From Chryseobacterium aureum (GTDB lineage Bacteria > Bacteroidota > Bacteroidia > Flavobacteriales > Weeksellaceae): DNA of 64,000 bases. The notes beneath the pieces are model-generated. The model had not been told where the DNA came from. It saw only the letters and a list, made by a program, of their open reading frames with translations, and made no database searches. Of the stretch, positions 17,357 through 26,440 are shown one piece after another. The stretch is from contig NZ_CP034661.1 in the NCBI RefSeq assembly GCF_003971235.1, forward strand, positions 4,774,001 through 4,838,000. Reading direction: 5' to 3'. Made by a program: the position numbers and the translations under genes. Position 1 is the stretch's first letter, and the number at the start of each line of letters is the position of its first letter.

Positions 17357-18020
17357 TTAGGCTAATCCTTTTCTTTGGATCTGGAGATTTTCTTTAATGC
17401 TGAACATGGAAATATTCACAAACAATAAAAATCCGAAAATAAGATAGGAAGTTTCTTTAGAAGCAGTAGTAAACAAATTAAAAATTTTCCCGTATCGGGT
17501 AGTTTCAAAATTATTAAAAGTTTCTGCTGATCCCCAATCTATAGTATCATTACAAAGTAAACATTCATATTCAGGATATTGCACCTTAGGATTTACATAG
17601 CTGTAAACCGCAAAAATATGTCCTGTTTTCTCCAGGTCAACAGCATATTGTTCTTGTTTAGCGATTGCCAGATCATTCAAAACAGAGACAAAATCACCAT
17701 AGGTATTATTTTGATCTAAAATAAACTCAATACCAGATTCGTTCTCATTTCTTTTCTGAAGATTTCTTAGTTCGGAAACAAATAATTTTGAATTTTCTTT
17801 GGCTTTACCAGAGGCTATTTTTTATTTTTTGGTAATTCCAGTTTCTTACAGGTTCAAAACTTGCAAAAGTATTTTTATCTCCTTGTCTTTCTTTGGCAGG
17901 AAGTCCAATATCTACTACACAAACGTTAATATCTTCAAACTTTTGGTTTCCGTAATACCAGAATAAAACAGGAATCAGCACAGCACTGATCAATCCGAGA
18001 AAGTAATATATTTTTTTCAT
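17357..18020 (-). pseudogene. Membrane protein gene split by a frameshift in an A-rich run
   Basis: Two minus-strand frames join into one protein of about 220 residues. The upstream part (18020 to 17805) begins MKKIYYFLGLISAVLIPVLF, one membrane segment, and runs to ...WNYQKIKN. A second frame then continues as IASGKAKENSKLFVSELRN and on through VLNDLAIAKQEQYAVDLEKT to a C-terminal membrane segment and the stop at 17357. The break is at plus-strand T-runs 17818-17823 and 17825-17830; one base fewer restores a single frame. A CLLC motif lies in the second half. The family is unknown. This may be a real frameshift, phase variation or a sequencing error. Confidence 0.65.
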
Positions 18021-18140
18021 GGCTGGTTTTGATACTGCTGAATGAAAATTTTAAGCCAAAAAAAGTGATCCGAAAACGAACCACTTAAAAAATCTTTACA
18101 TATTTTAATTTTTAAATCTTTAAATTCTGAATATTTCCAT

Positions 18141-18986
18141 CTACCAATCTCTTTTTCTCAGAATCCAATAGGATCCGAAAATAAAGATGGCGCACCATAC
18201 CAAACAGGCAATAAGGCTTTCTGTAGGGTAATGGAATTCATATTTTGCGCCCATCATTTTAGCCATATTTAATCTCATCATGGGATTAGGGATAAGGCTG
18301 GACATGCTTTCCAGCGGTAACAGATGCGAGACGAAAAAGTCATTCTGAAGCACATCATTTCTTTGAGGCCCCTGCATTCCTTTTACTTTTAAAAATACTT
18401 CAACAGCCGTTAAAATTCCTTCCCCAATCCAGAAAACAAAAAGCGCAAGAAATACAAAAACAGATTTTCTCAGCAAAACAGAAAGAAACATGAGGAAACA
18501 GAAGAACGTGAACAGCTTAACAAAATAGTTTCCAATGAAGAAAATCTCTGCAAAAACTTTGGCAGATTCTTTTGTGTTGGAATATTGATAGCCAAGAAAA
18601 ATGGTAATCCCAAATACAATTACGGTTGAAACAATAGTGAAAATACTTATCGTGAGTAATTTTGAAGTGATGAATTCTTTTCTGCTCAGTCCATCAATCG
18701 TATTCTGCTTGAACATCCGGTTGCTGAATTCCTGTGAAATAGAAAAAACAATAATAAGCCCCAGGAAGATCTTCAGAATTGCAACAATCCATGTGGTGAA
18801 ATTCCAGATTTCCGGGAAATTATAAATGCCCTGTTCTTTTAAATTAATGGTTCCTCCAAAAACATCAAAGTCAACCAATCCAATAAAAAGTAAAGCAATA
18901 AGAATGGCAAAATAAAGTATGGTGAAAACCTTAAACGGCTTGTAGTTCAGGTTTTTGTAGTATTCAAGTTTTAATAATTTTATCAT
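18141..18986 (-). CDS. ABC transporter permease (ABC-2 type)
   Basis: A 281-residue integral membrane protein with six hydrophobic segments, beginning with a short cytoplasmic tail (MIKLLKLEYYKNLNYKPFKV) typical of ABC-2 permeases. The EFSNRMFKQNTIDGLSRKEF stretch between the second and third segments is the usual amphipathic coupling region. It starts 2 bases after the ATPase gene and pairs with it. The substrate is unknown. Confidence 0.88.
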   Translation of the reverse strand: MIKLLKLEYYKNLNYKPFKVFTILYFAILIALLFIGLVDFDVFGGTINLKEQGIYNFPEIWNFTTWIVAILKIFLGLIIVFSISQEFSNRMFKQNTIDGLSRKEFITSKLLTISIFTIVSTVIVFGITIFLGYQYSNTKESAKVFAEIFFIGNYFVKLFTFFCFLMFLSVLLRKSVFVFLALFVFWIGEGILTAVEVFLKVKGMQGPQRNDVLQNDFFVSHLLPLESMSSLIPNPMMRLNMAKMMGAKYEFHYPTESLIACLVWCAIFIFGSYWILRKRDW

Positions 18987-18988
18987 GA

Positions 18989-19891
18989 TTAATGGGTGCT
19001 TTTTACAAGTTCAAGGAATTGAGATTCAAGAGACATTTTTTTCTTGGTCAAATGGGACAGATAAATCCCTTTCTCTGCCAGTTTCTGATTCATTGCCGAA
19101 GCAGAAATAGATGCGTCATCACGGATCTGTGCTTTGATTATATCTCCTTCCTGATTAATGGATGAGAACCATTGCAGTTCGTTCAAAGCATTTAGCAGTA
19201 AGGTGTTATTATCCGCTTTCAGTTCAAAATATCCATTGTTGGAAGTCATTTCATCCACTCTTCCGCAGTAAATGGAATTTCCTTCCTTTAAAACAATAAC
19301 ATGGCTGCATATTTTTTCAATTTCATCCAGAAGATGGCTGGCAATGATAATCGTGATTCCCTGCCTTGCAATATCGCTGATGATTTCTCTGATCTGAATA
19401 ATTCCTTCAGGGTCTAATCCGTTAGTTGGTTCATCTAATATCATCACTTCAGGATTGTTCAGCATTGCAGAAGCAATGGCAAGACGCTGTTTCATCCCCA
19501 AGGAAAAGGTTTTGAAGGTATCTTTTCTTCTTTCGTACAGATTAACCGTTTTCAGAACTTCATCAATTCTTGAATAGGGAGTATTTTTAATTTCTGCAAC
19601 AATCTTAAGATTGGTTTCTGCACTTAAGTAAGGATAAAAATTGGGCTGTTCGATAATGGCTCCGATCTTTTTTAGTGTGTCCGGATCAGTTCCTTTTTTA
19701 CCAAACCAGAACCAGTCTCCGCTCGTAGGATTGATGGTTGATAGCAGCATCCCGAAAGTAGTGGATTTCCCGCTTCCGTTGGGGCCAAGTAGGCCGTAAA
19801 CATTTCCCTTTTCAACATCAAAAGAAATATTGTTGACTACCACTCTTTTGAATTTCTTTGTCAAATTTTTTACTGATAAAATCTTTTCCAT
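18989..19891 (-). CDS. ABC transporter ATP-binding protein
   Basis: A 300-residue ATPase with Walker A GPNGSGKST (36-44), signature FSLGMKQRLAIA, Walker B VMILDEPTNGLDPEG and a switch His in IIASH. An upstream ATG at 20002 would add 37 unrelated residues and run into the divergent promoter region, so the ATG at 19891 (MEKILSVKNL) is chosen. Together with the ABC-2 permease gene it forms an exporter or bacitracin-resistance-like (BcrA-type) pair; the specific substrate cannot be told. Confidence 0.92.
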   Translation of the reverse strand: MEKILSVKNLTKKFKRVVVNNISFDVEKGNVYGLLGPNGSGKSTTFGMLLSTINPTSGDWFWFGKKGTDPDTLKKIGAIIEQPNFYPYLSAETNLKIVAEIKNTPYSRIDEVLKTVNLYERRKDTFKTFSLGMKQRLAIASAMLNNPEVMILDEPTNGLDPEGIIQIREIISDIARQGITIIIASHLLDEIEKICSHVIVLKEGNSIYCGRVDEMTSNNGYFELKADNNTLLLNALNELQWFSSINQEGDIIKAQIRDDASISASAMNQKLAEKGIYLSHLTKKKMSLESQFLELVKSTH

Positions 19892-19980
19892 GTAATTTGT
19901 TTTACATAGTAGTAGTCTATATAAATTAGATAATGTTACAGATTTATCATAAATCAATATTAATTTATGTACAAATACAT

Positions 19981-19988
19981 TAAATTTG
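19981..19988 (+). promoter_or_regulatory. -7 promoter element for the AAA ATPase gene
   Basis: TAAATTTG, an exact TANNTTTG match 19 bases before the ATG at 20008. Confidence 0.5.
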
Positions 19989-20007
19989 ATAGAATTAATC
20001 AACAGTT

Positions 20008-21360
20008 ATGAAGCTAATAGAACTGGCAGAAGAATTACATGTTTCTGCAGAAGCCATAAAGCAGTTTATCCAGGATTTTGATCTCGAACTGGTAGACTGT
20101 GTCAGTACCAATTTTGAGGTAAAGGAAGATTTTGAAAAATTTGCCCGCGAAAATGTAGACTTTTTAAGATTATACGAAAAAGATCTGGATAAAAATAAAA
20201 CACTGGATCAGATTGCAGAAGTTATTAACCAGCCTAAAGATAAAGTGGAGAAGGTGATTAAAGATCATGATCTCAATATTTTTGATAACGGCTTTTTCAA
20301 ATCCTCCATCTCAAGCTACGGAATAGACAACAAACTGGGAGGAAATTATCAGTTTGTTTATGATTATTTCGGACATAAAACCAGTCTTCAGCAAAGAGAT
20401 TTTATAGGATACAGAGACTTATTCTTTTATACATCCACTGTTCTGGAGCCTTTCCTGAATCCACAGCAGATAAAAGACTGGGGGATCAATAAGCCCGCAG
20501 GAATTATCCTGTACGGTCCGCCGGGAAGCGGCAAAATATTCTGGGCCAATAAAATTGCAGAAATCATTGGCTACCAGTTTAAAGAAGTTAAAAAACATTA
20601 TCTGGGAACTTCACTGATTGATGGAAACGAAATTAATTTCAGTGATTTCCTGGTGAATATGATGAAGGAAAATAAATTACTGCTTTTCATGGATGATTTT
20701 GATGAAATTATGATGCAGAGAAGAGTAGAAACAGACATTGCTTCCTGTAATCTCGAGGTTCAGGAGCTTGTTCTTCACTATATCGGAAAATTTGAAAAAG
20801 AAGGCGTTCTGATGGTGGGTTCTGCCAATTCTGTTTCAGAAATCGACGAAGAAATTCTTGCCCCGGGAAGATTTGATGTAATGATCCCTGTTTTTCCGCC
20901 CAATGCCTCCGAGCGGTCAGAAATTATTTTATACGCCATGACAAGAGGATTGGAAGAAGATTCTTTACTTTATAAAATACTTAAAAACAACAAAGCCGAT
21001 AAAATCCCTTTCTGGCACGAAATATCTTCAAAGATGAAAGCCTTCAGCAACACGATGCTGATCGACTTTACCCAAAGCTTAAAAAAACGAATTAAAAACC
21101 TCTACCAAAGGACCCGAAATGAAAAGCTGAAGATTGATCAGAACCTGTTAAATGGTGCTTTAAGGGATGCAGGCTCAAAACTTACCGAAGAATATCTGGA
21201 TCAGGTTGCCCGATTCTTAGCGGATGCAATCATCAATAATTTTGATGATTTTAAGTTCAGAATTCAGGCATTGAAGACCGAACTGGAAACCTACAGGGTT
21301 GTTGAAGAACCGCAAAGAGCCATCGGATTTCAGCATAATGACGGAGGAGATAAAGGGTAA
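20008..21360 (+). CDS. AAA family ATPase with IF2-N-like N-terminal repeats
   Basis: A 450-residue protein. Residues 1-95 contain two small helical units (KLIELAEELHVSAEAIKQFI and KTLDQIAEVINQPKDKVEKV) that resemble the N-terminal IF2-N subdomains of translation initiation factor 2. An AAA domain follows, with Walker A GPPGSGKI (170-177), where the usual Thr/Ser after Lys is Ile, and Walker B LLLFMDDFDE (about 224-233). GRFDVMIPVFPP is the expected sensor/arginine-finger region. It has no membrane segment. It is conserved in appearance, but its function is unknown. It is monocistronic and divergent from the ABC genes. Confidence 0.8.
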   Translation: MKLIELAEELHVSAEAIKQFIQDFDLELVDCVSTNFEVKEDFEKFARENVDFLRLYEKDLDKNKTLDQIAEVINQPKDKVEKVIKDHDLNIFDNGFFKSSISSYGIDNKLGGNYQFVYDYFGHKTSLQQRDFIGYRDLFFYTSTVLEPFLNPQQIKDWGINKPAGIILYGPPGSGKIFWANKIAEIIGYQFKEVKKHYLGTSLIDGNEINFSDFLVNMMKENKLLLFMDDFDEIMMQRRVETDIASCNLEVQELVLHYIGKFEKEGVLMVGSANSVSEIDEEILAPGRFDVMIPVFPPNASERSEIILYAMTRGLEEDSLLYKILKNNKADKIPFWHEISSKMKAFSNTMLIDFTQSLKKRIKNLYQRTRNEKLKIDQNLLNGALRDAGSKLTEEYLDQVARFLADAIINNFDDFKFRIQALKTELETYRVVEEPQRAIGFQHNDGGDKG

Positions 21361-21451
21361 ATCGTTCAAATTTTAATGTTTAAGGTTTCGGGTTTTATAT
21401 TCATAAATACATTTTACTTTTTACATTTTACAAAAAAAATACTCATTACTC

Positions 21452-22558
21452 ATGAACAGCGTCTGGGAGCTTGATACATTTTACAGAAAACGAGAGGTTA
21501 TCATTATAGGTGCCGGATTTTCCGGGCTGTGGACGGCAATATCCATTAAAGAGAAATATCCTGAAAAATCTGTTCTGATCATTGAACGGAATGCTGTTCC
21601 ATTGGGTGCTTCAACGAGAAATGCCGGATTTGCCTGTTTTGGAAGCCTTACGGAAGTAATTGCAGATTCACAGAAAATGGGGTGGGAGAAAACACTGGAT
21701 CTTGTTACAATGCGATTTGAAGGGCTTCAGAAAATCAAACATTATTTCAAAAGTAATGACATTGATTTTGAATTGAGTGGAGGCTATGAAATAATAAATC
21801 ATGAAGAACCTTTATCCCAAATTGATACGGTCAATAAAAAACTAAAAACAGTAACCGGGCTGGACCAAACCTATACGTTGAGACCCGAAAAAATACAGGA
21901 ATTCGGGTTAGGGAAATCCCAATTCCTGATTGAAAATCCTTGTGAAGGAAGTCTTCATTCCGGAAAACTGCTGCAAAAATTACTGGAAAAATGCCACGAA
22001 CTGAAAATTGAATTTTTATTCGGAACAGAGGTTGAAAAAATTGATGAGACAGAAGAAAACGCTGAGGTTTATCTTTCTGCCGATCTTTCTGTAAAAGCTG
22101 ATCAACTTATTTATTGTACCAATGCATTTACCTCAAAATTTCTGGAAAATGAAATTATTATTCCAGCCCGCGGGCAGGTTCTTCTGACTGAGCCTATAGA
22201 GGGGTTGAAGCTTAAAGGAACATTCCATTATGATGAAGGGTACTATTACTTCAGAAATTTAGGAAACAGAATATTACTGGGGGGTGGAAGGAACCAGGAT
22301 TTCAAGACAGAAGAAACAACAGCATTTGAAACAACAGCGTTTCTTCAAAATCATTTAGAAAACTTTTTAAAAGAAGTCATTTTGCCTCATCAACATAGTA
22401 AAATTGCCCTCCGCTGGTCAGGAATTATGGCTATGGGAGAAGAAAAGTCACCTATTGTAAAACAGATTTCGGAAAGACAGTTTTGTGCCGTAAGACTATC
22501 AGGAATGGGAGTTGCTTTAGCTCCGAAAATTGGTGAGATGATCGCAGCAATGATTTGA
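21452..22558 (+). CDS. FAD-dependent oxidoreductase (DAO family)
   Basis: A 368-residue flavoprotein with the dinucleotide-binding GAGFSG (20-25) and the family's C-terminal FAD loop (AVRLSGMGVALAPKIGEMIA). The segment GASTRNAGFACFG near 50 is typical of glycine/D-amino-acid oxidase-like proteins. Members oxidise amines or amino acids in the cytoplasm; the substrate cannot be deduced. It has no close partner gene. Confidence 0.88.
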   Translation: MNSVWELDTFYRKREVIIIGAGFSGLWTAISIKEKYPEKSVLIIERNAVPLGASTRNAGFACFGSLTEVIADSQKMGWEKTLDLVTMRFEGLQKIKHYFKSNDIDFELSGGYEIINHEEPLSQIDTVNKKLKTVTGLDQTYTLRPEKIQEFGLGKSQFLIENPCEGSLHSGKLLQKLLEKCHELKIEFLFGTEVEKIDETEENAEVYLSADLSVKADQLIYCTNAFTSKFLENEIIIPARGQVLLTEPIEGLKLKGTFHYDEGYYYFRNLGNRILLGGGRNQDFKTEETTAFETTAFLQNHLENFLKEVILPHQHSKIALRWSGIMAMGEEKSPIVKQISERQFCAVRLSGMGVALAPKIGEMIAAMI

Positions 22559-22618
22559 TAAATCATATAACCACATTGGATGTTACGTCAAGATTCTATC
22601 TATAGACCAAATTAAAAA

Positions 22619-22924
22619 ATGATGAACCGTTATAAATATACAATATGGTTTTCCCTGTTAACACTCCCTCTCGGGTTTCTTTCGGTTCTTGCAGGAGGTG
22701 GAGGTCACGGGACTTACTTCCCTTTATTGGTAATCTTTCCGTATAGCTTGCTGGGAACCTACTTTAATGAAGAAATACCTTTGCTCATTGGAGCTGTTCA
22801 GTTACCCGTATATGGTTTTTTAATCGACACATGGGGAATAAAAAAAGCCCTTCCTGTTATTATTGCAATTCATATTATAGGAATGTGTACTGTCTTTATG
22901 CTGAGAAGAGACTTTTTTAGTTAA
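22619..22924 (+). CDS. Small membrane protein, unknown function
   Basis: A 101-residue protein with three hydrophobic segments (about 8-26, 33-50 with LLVIFPYSLLGTYF, and 75-94) and a glycine-rich loop AGGGGHGTYFP. I do not recognise the family. Its end overlaps by 4 bases the end of the convergent gene on the other strand. Confidence 0.65.
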   Translation: MMNRYKYTIWFSLLTLPLGFLSVLAGGGGHGTYFPLLVIFPYSLLGTYFNEEIPLLIGAVQLPVYGFLIDTWGIKKALPVIIAIHIIGMCTVFMLRRDFFS

Positions 22925-23193
22925 TTATTTACCCACCAGTTAAAAATTTCAGATGCCAGTTCTTCTGAGTTAAATTCAGATCGGTAAAGACCATAAGAAA
23001 CACATAATTCGGTTTCTATAATTCTTTCCAGTTTTTCCTGATCTGCTCCTTTTTCCAGTTGCTGAAGAAGTTTTTCAGTTAAGTAATCAAAACTGCTTTT
23101 GGAAAGCCCCGGAATTAAATTCGTTGAAATAATAAGTTTCTTTAACTGAGCAAAATTTCCATTACGTTCATTGATCCAATCATTGGTATCCAT
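22921..23193 (-). CDS. Hypothetical 90-residue protein
   Basis: A small soluble, mostly helical, acidic protein ending EIFNWWVNN. No domain is recognised. It is convergent with the membrane gene and shares 4 bases with it. Upstream lies an A/T-rich region before the divergent prfB promoter. Confidence 0.65.
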   Translation of the reverse strand: MDTNDWINERNGNFAQLKKLIISTNLIPGLSKSSFDYLTEKLLQQLEKGADQEKLERIIETELCVSYGLYRSEFNSEELASEIFNWWVNN

Positions 23194-23315
23194 TTAAATC
23201 TATTTTAAAAAAATAAATATAAAAAAATATATTTTCTGTTCTTTAAATTTCAAAAATCAAAAGCTCTATCCCCGAAAACTCAGAACTCAAAACACTCCAC
23301 TCTAAAAGAATTCCT

Positions 23316-23323
23316 TATTTTTG
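23316..23323 (+). promoter_or_regulatory. -7 promoter element for prfB
   Basis: TATTTTTG, an exact TANNTTTG match only 16 bases before the GTG start, implying a leader of about 10 bases. Confidence 0.5.
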
Positions 23324-23339
23324 CAAAAAAGAAACAATC

Positions 23340-24452
23340 GTGATTAACAGCGACCATATAAAAGAAGTTCAATCCAGAATTGAAGACTTACACAGATACC
23401 TTCAGATTGAAAAAAAGAAAATTGAAATAGCCAATGATGATGAAAAAACAGCAGCCCCTGAATTCTGGGACAATCCAAAAACTGCTGAAGCATTCCTGAA
23501 ACAACTACGCTCCAAGAAAAAATGGGTGGAAAGCTATGATGAAATTCAGACCCAGTTTGAAGATTTACAGGTGCTGGCTGATTTTGCTAAAGAAGATCCT
23601 GATTCTGAAAAAGAGCTGGAAGAAACCTTTCCGCAATTGCTGGAAAAAATTGAAGACCTCGAATTCAAAAACATGCTTTCCAATGAAGGAGATGAGCTTT
23701 CTGCAGTTCTTCAGATCACTGCGGGAGCAGGTGGAACAGAAAGTTGTGACTGGGCAGCTATGCTCATGAGAATGTACACCATGTGGGCAGAAAAGCAAGG
23801 ATATAAAATCCGTGAGCTGAACTTTCAGGAAGGGGATGTAGCCGGAGTAAAGACCGTTACCCTTGAAATTGAAGGAGAATTTGCTTTCGGATATTTAAGA
23901 GGAGAAAATGGAGTACACCGTTTGGTAAGAATTTCCCCTTTTGACAGTAATGCAAAACGCCATACAAGTTTTGTTTCCGTATATGTATATCCTTTGGTGG
24001 ATGATACCATTGAAATCAATATCAATCCTGCAGATATCTCTTTTGAAACGATGAGGGCTTCCGGAGCAGGAGGGCAAAACGTCAACAAGGTAGAAACGGC
24101 TGTACGTCTTCGTCACGCACCCACAGGGATTATCATTGAAAACTCAGAATCCCGTTCCCAGCTTCAGAATAAAGAAAAAGCCATGCAGCTCCTTCGTTCA
24201 AGACTATACGAAATGGAACTGGAAGAACGTATGAAGGCCAGAAATGAGATAGAGGCCAACAAAATGAAGATCGAATGGGGAAGCCAGATCAGAAACTACG
24301 TCATGCATCCCTATAAGCTGGTAAAAGATGTCCGTTCCGGTCACGAAACTTCAGACGTGGATGCCGTGATGAACGGTAATATCACTCCTTTCCTAAAGGC
24401 CTTTCTGATGGCCGATGGGACGGCGGTTTCCGACGATGATCTTGAATTGTAG
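23340..24452 (+). CDS. prfB: Peptide chain release factor 2
   Basis: A 370-residue class I release factor that recognises UGA and UAA. The specificity tripeptide SPF is at 199-201 and the catalytic GGQ at 244-246, within SGAGGQNVNK. The frame opens with GTG (23340); no ATG is available and the N-terminus matches the family length. The +1 frameshift autoregulation site found in many prfB genes (CTT TGA C) is absent: the equivalent position after RYL reads CTT CAG ATT (codons 21-23), so the gene is one continuous frame. Confidence 0.96.
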   Translation: MINSDHIKEVQSRIEDLHRYLQIEKKKIEIANDDEKTAAPEFWDNPKTAEAFLKQLRSKKKWVESYDEIQTQFEDLQVLADFAKEDPDSEKELEETFPQLLEKIEDLEFKNMLSNEGDELSAVLQITAGAGGTESCDWAAMLMRMYTMWAEKQGYKIRELNFQEGDVAGVKTVTLEIEGEFAFGYLRGENGVHRLVRISPFDSNAKRHTSFVSVYVYPLVDDTIEININPADISFETMRASGAGGQNVNKVETAVRLRHAPTGIIIENSESRSQLQNKEKAMQLLRSRLYEMELEERMKARNEIEANKMKIEWGSQIRNYVMHPYKLVKDVRSGHETSDVDAVMNGNITPFLKAFLMADGTAVSDDDLEL

Positions 24453-24490
24453 AAATATGTTGAATTTTAGTTAAAATCTTATAATTAATT

Positions 24491-24520
24491 TTTGTTTCAG
24501 ATATTTTAGACTTACTTTTG
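24491..24520 (+). promoter_or_regulatory. Promoter of the dedA gene
   Basis: TTTG at 24491-24494, an 18-base spacer and TACTTTTG at 24513-24520, which is a full match to the Bacteroidota housekeeping promoter. The ATG follows 16 bases later. Confidence 0.65.
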
Positions 24521-24536
24521 TTGTTCATCGATATTT

Positions 24537-25232
24537 ATGGAAGATTTCAATAGCTGGAAGGATTTACTAAACCCTGAGTTTTATATAAAAATGGGAGGGT
24601 TTTGGCTTATTTTGTTTATTGTTTTTGCTGAAACAGGCCTTTTTGTAGGATTTTTCCTGCCTGGAGATTCACTATTGTTTGTTTCAGGGATCTATGCCGT
24701 TGAAATCATCAAAGAGACTTTCGGATCTACAGGAAGCGATTTCTTAGATACCACATTATTAGCATCAGGGGTTGCTCTGGCAGCTGTTATCGGAAATGAA
24801 GTAGGATATTATTTTGGGAGAAAAGCAGGTCCCGCCTTGTACAAAAGACCGGATTCAATGCTTTTCAAAAAGAAATACCTTTATCAGGCACACGATTTCT
24901 TCGAAAAACATGGTGCATTAGCCGTAATCATGGCGAGATTCCTGCCTGTTGTAAGAACATTTACACCCATTGTAGCAGGTATTGTGAAGATGGACAAAAA
25001 AGAGTTTTTAAGAGATAATATTATCGGTGCTGTATTATGGTCATTCATTCTGATCTTTGCCGGGCATTATCTGGATAAGCTTTTTATGGAACAGTTTGGG
25101 ATCAACCTAAAAGAAAAACTGGAATATATCATTATCGTCATTGTTTTGGTAACAACGCTTCCTGTGATTATTAAGTTTGTTTTCGGAAAAAAGGATGATT
25201 TTTCTAAATATGAAAACAAAGATTCTGAATAA
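24537..25232 (+). CDS. DedA family membrane protein
   Basis: A 231-residue inner-membrane protein of the DedA/SNARE-associated family, now linked to transbilayer movement of undecaprenyl phosphate or phospholipids. It shows the ETGLFVGFFLPGDSLLFVSG re-entrant segment (31-50), GNEVGYYFGRKAGP (about 85-98) and the hallmark MARFLPVVRTFTPIVAG (about 140-156). It has a strong promoter and its own terminator, so it is monocistronic. Confidence 0.93.
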   Translation: MEDFNSWKDLLNPEFYIKMGGFWLILFIVFAETGLFVGFFLPGDSLLFVSGIYAVEIIKETFGSTGSDFLDTTLLASGVALAAVIGNEVGYYFGRKAGPALYKRPDSMLFKKKYLYQAHDFFEKHGALAVIMARFLPVVRTFTPIVAGIVKMDKKEFLRDNIIGAVLWSFILIFAGHYLDKLFMEQFGINLKEKLEYIIIVIVLVTTLPVIIKFVFGKKDDFSKYENKDSE

Positions 25233-25258
25233 GATAGAATTCAATCAAAAAAATATAC

Positions 25259-25289
25259 AGCCGTCTCAATAGTGGGATGGCTTTTTTAT
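25259..25289 (+). terminator. Terminator of the dedA gene
   Basis: AGCCGTCTCA pairs with TGGGATGGCT (10 bp with two G-U pairs), a 4-base loop, then six T residues, 26 bases after the stop. Confidence 0.8.
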
Positions 25290-25309
25290 TACTAAGAATA
25301 AGTTACTCT

Positions 25310-25505
25310 GCATCGATGTTTTTTAACGCAAAGATTAATTATTATAAGAAATCTTTTAAGAAGGCAAAGAATGAAATCAATTTCATTGATTTTTTCTAAG
25401 CGGATGTAATATTCCTAAGCTTCATCAGTGACAAAGTCACTATTCCTTTGCTCTTTTAAGATAAAACAGTAGAATTATTATCCTTCGCGTTGAATAAAAT
25501 AAAGG
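25310..25505. repeat. Dispersed intergenic element, copy B (inverted relative to 11.3 kb)
   Basis: The reverse complement shares several blocks with 11270-11452, including TCATCAGTGACAAAGTCACT, GAAATCAATTTCATTGATTT and TTTTTTAACGCAAAG. The palindromes GTGACAAAGTCAC and AATCAATTTCATTGATT are also preserved. The region between the dedA terminator and the hydrolase gene holds nothing else. Confidence 0.75.
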
Positions 25506-25518
25506 TTTAGAGAAACCT

Positions 25519-26388
25519 CTATTTCTTGATCCATTCCAGAATATTCGGATAGATAATGCTGTCTCTTTTTCTTTTACTGAAAAGCCTTGGCACATGCCCG
25601 GCACCCTTCATAAATATAAACTTATGAGGAATATTCATATGGGTAAGTGCCGAATCCATGGCAATTCCCTGGTGCGGGTTGACCAAAAAATCATTGTTCC
25701 CCTGAAAAAGGAGCGTAGGGATATTGGTTATATTGGCAATGGGACTGGCTTCCTTAAAAGCTTCAGATATATTTTTACGGTCAAATTGGGTTCCCACAAC
25801 CTTTTGAAAAGTAGGAGAGGTGTATTTGGAGTAAAAGGATTTAAGATACCCTGAACTGTAAAAATCTGTAGGACCGCTTAGAGAGATAATTTTTTTTATC
25901 TGCTCAGGATGTTTGTATCCGTAAAGCAATGCCAGATGTCCACCTGCACTTTCTCCGAGAAGAATATAGTTGTTAGGTTGAAGCTCGGCTTTTCCGGCCA
26001 AAGAATTGAACTTTTCAATAGCAAGACCAATATCTTCAAGCTGTTCTTTATACGTGATTTTTTTCTTGGCAGAAACCAGTCTATAATTCATATTGATGCT
26101 CGGAATTCTGTTTTGAAAAAGCATTTTCTGAATCTGAATCATATGCTCCTTTTTACCCAATGTCCAGGCACCGCCATGAACCATAAGAACTACAGGGGAG
26201 TCTTCGGCATAATCTTTTGGGAGAAAGACATCCATTTTCTGTCTTTTATGCGCGCCATATTTCAGATTGTAAATCTTCTGCTGGCCATCGGGACCTACCC
26301 ATACTCTGAATTTTGTATTACAGGACTGCAGGAGAAATCCAATGCATCCCATAACGAAAAAATGATATCTGAGAACGAGTTTTTTCAT
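25519..26388 (-). CDS. Alpha/beta hydrolase lipoprotein
   Basis: A 289-residue protein with a lipoprotein signal (LLQSCNT, Cys23). It has the oxyanion-hole motif HGGAW (71-75), nucleophile Ser147 in GESAGG, a probable acid in LLFQGNNDFL and a His in GAGHVPR. This is the hormone-sensitive-lipase/BD-FAE esterase style of the fold, acting in the envelope on ester substrates. It is on the same strand as the serine hydrolase gene, 52 bases downstream of it. Confidence 0.88.
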   Translation of the reverse strand: MKKLVLRYHFFVMGCIGFLLQSCNTKFRVWVGPDGQQKIYNLKYGAHKRQKMDVFLPKDYAEDSPVVLMVHGGAWTLGKKEHMIQIQKMLFQNRIPSINMNYRLVSAKKKITYKEQLEDIGLAIEKFNSLAGKAELQPNNYILLGESAGGHLALLYGYKHPEQIKKIISLSGPTDFYSSGYLKSFYSKYTSPTFQKVVGTQFDRKNISEAFKEASPIANITNIPTLLFQGNNDFLVNPHQGIAMDSALTHMNIPHKFIFMKGAGHVPRLFSKRKRDSIIYPNILEWIKK

Positions 26389-26440
26389 TACTTAAATTTA
26401 CAAAAAAATCTATTGACCATGAAGTTTACAATACCTATCA

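Noticed and set aside
19892..20002. N-terminal extension of the ABC ATPase
   Set aside because: The extra 37 residues do not look like an ABC domain and the segment is the divergent promoter region.
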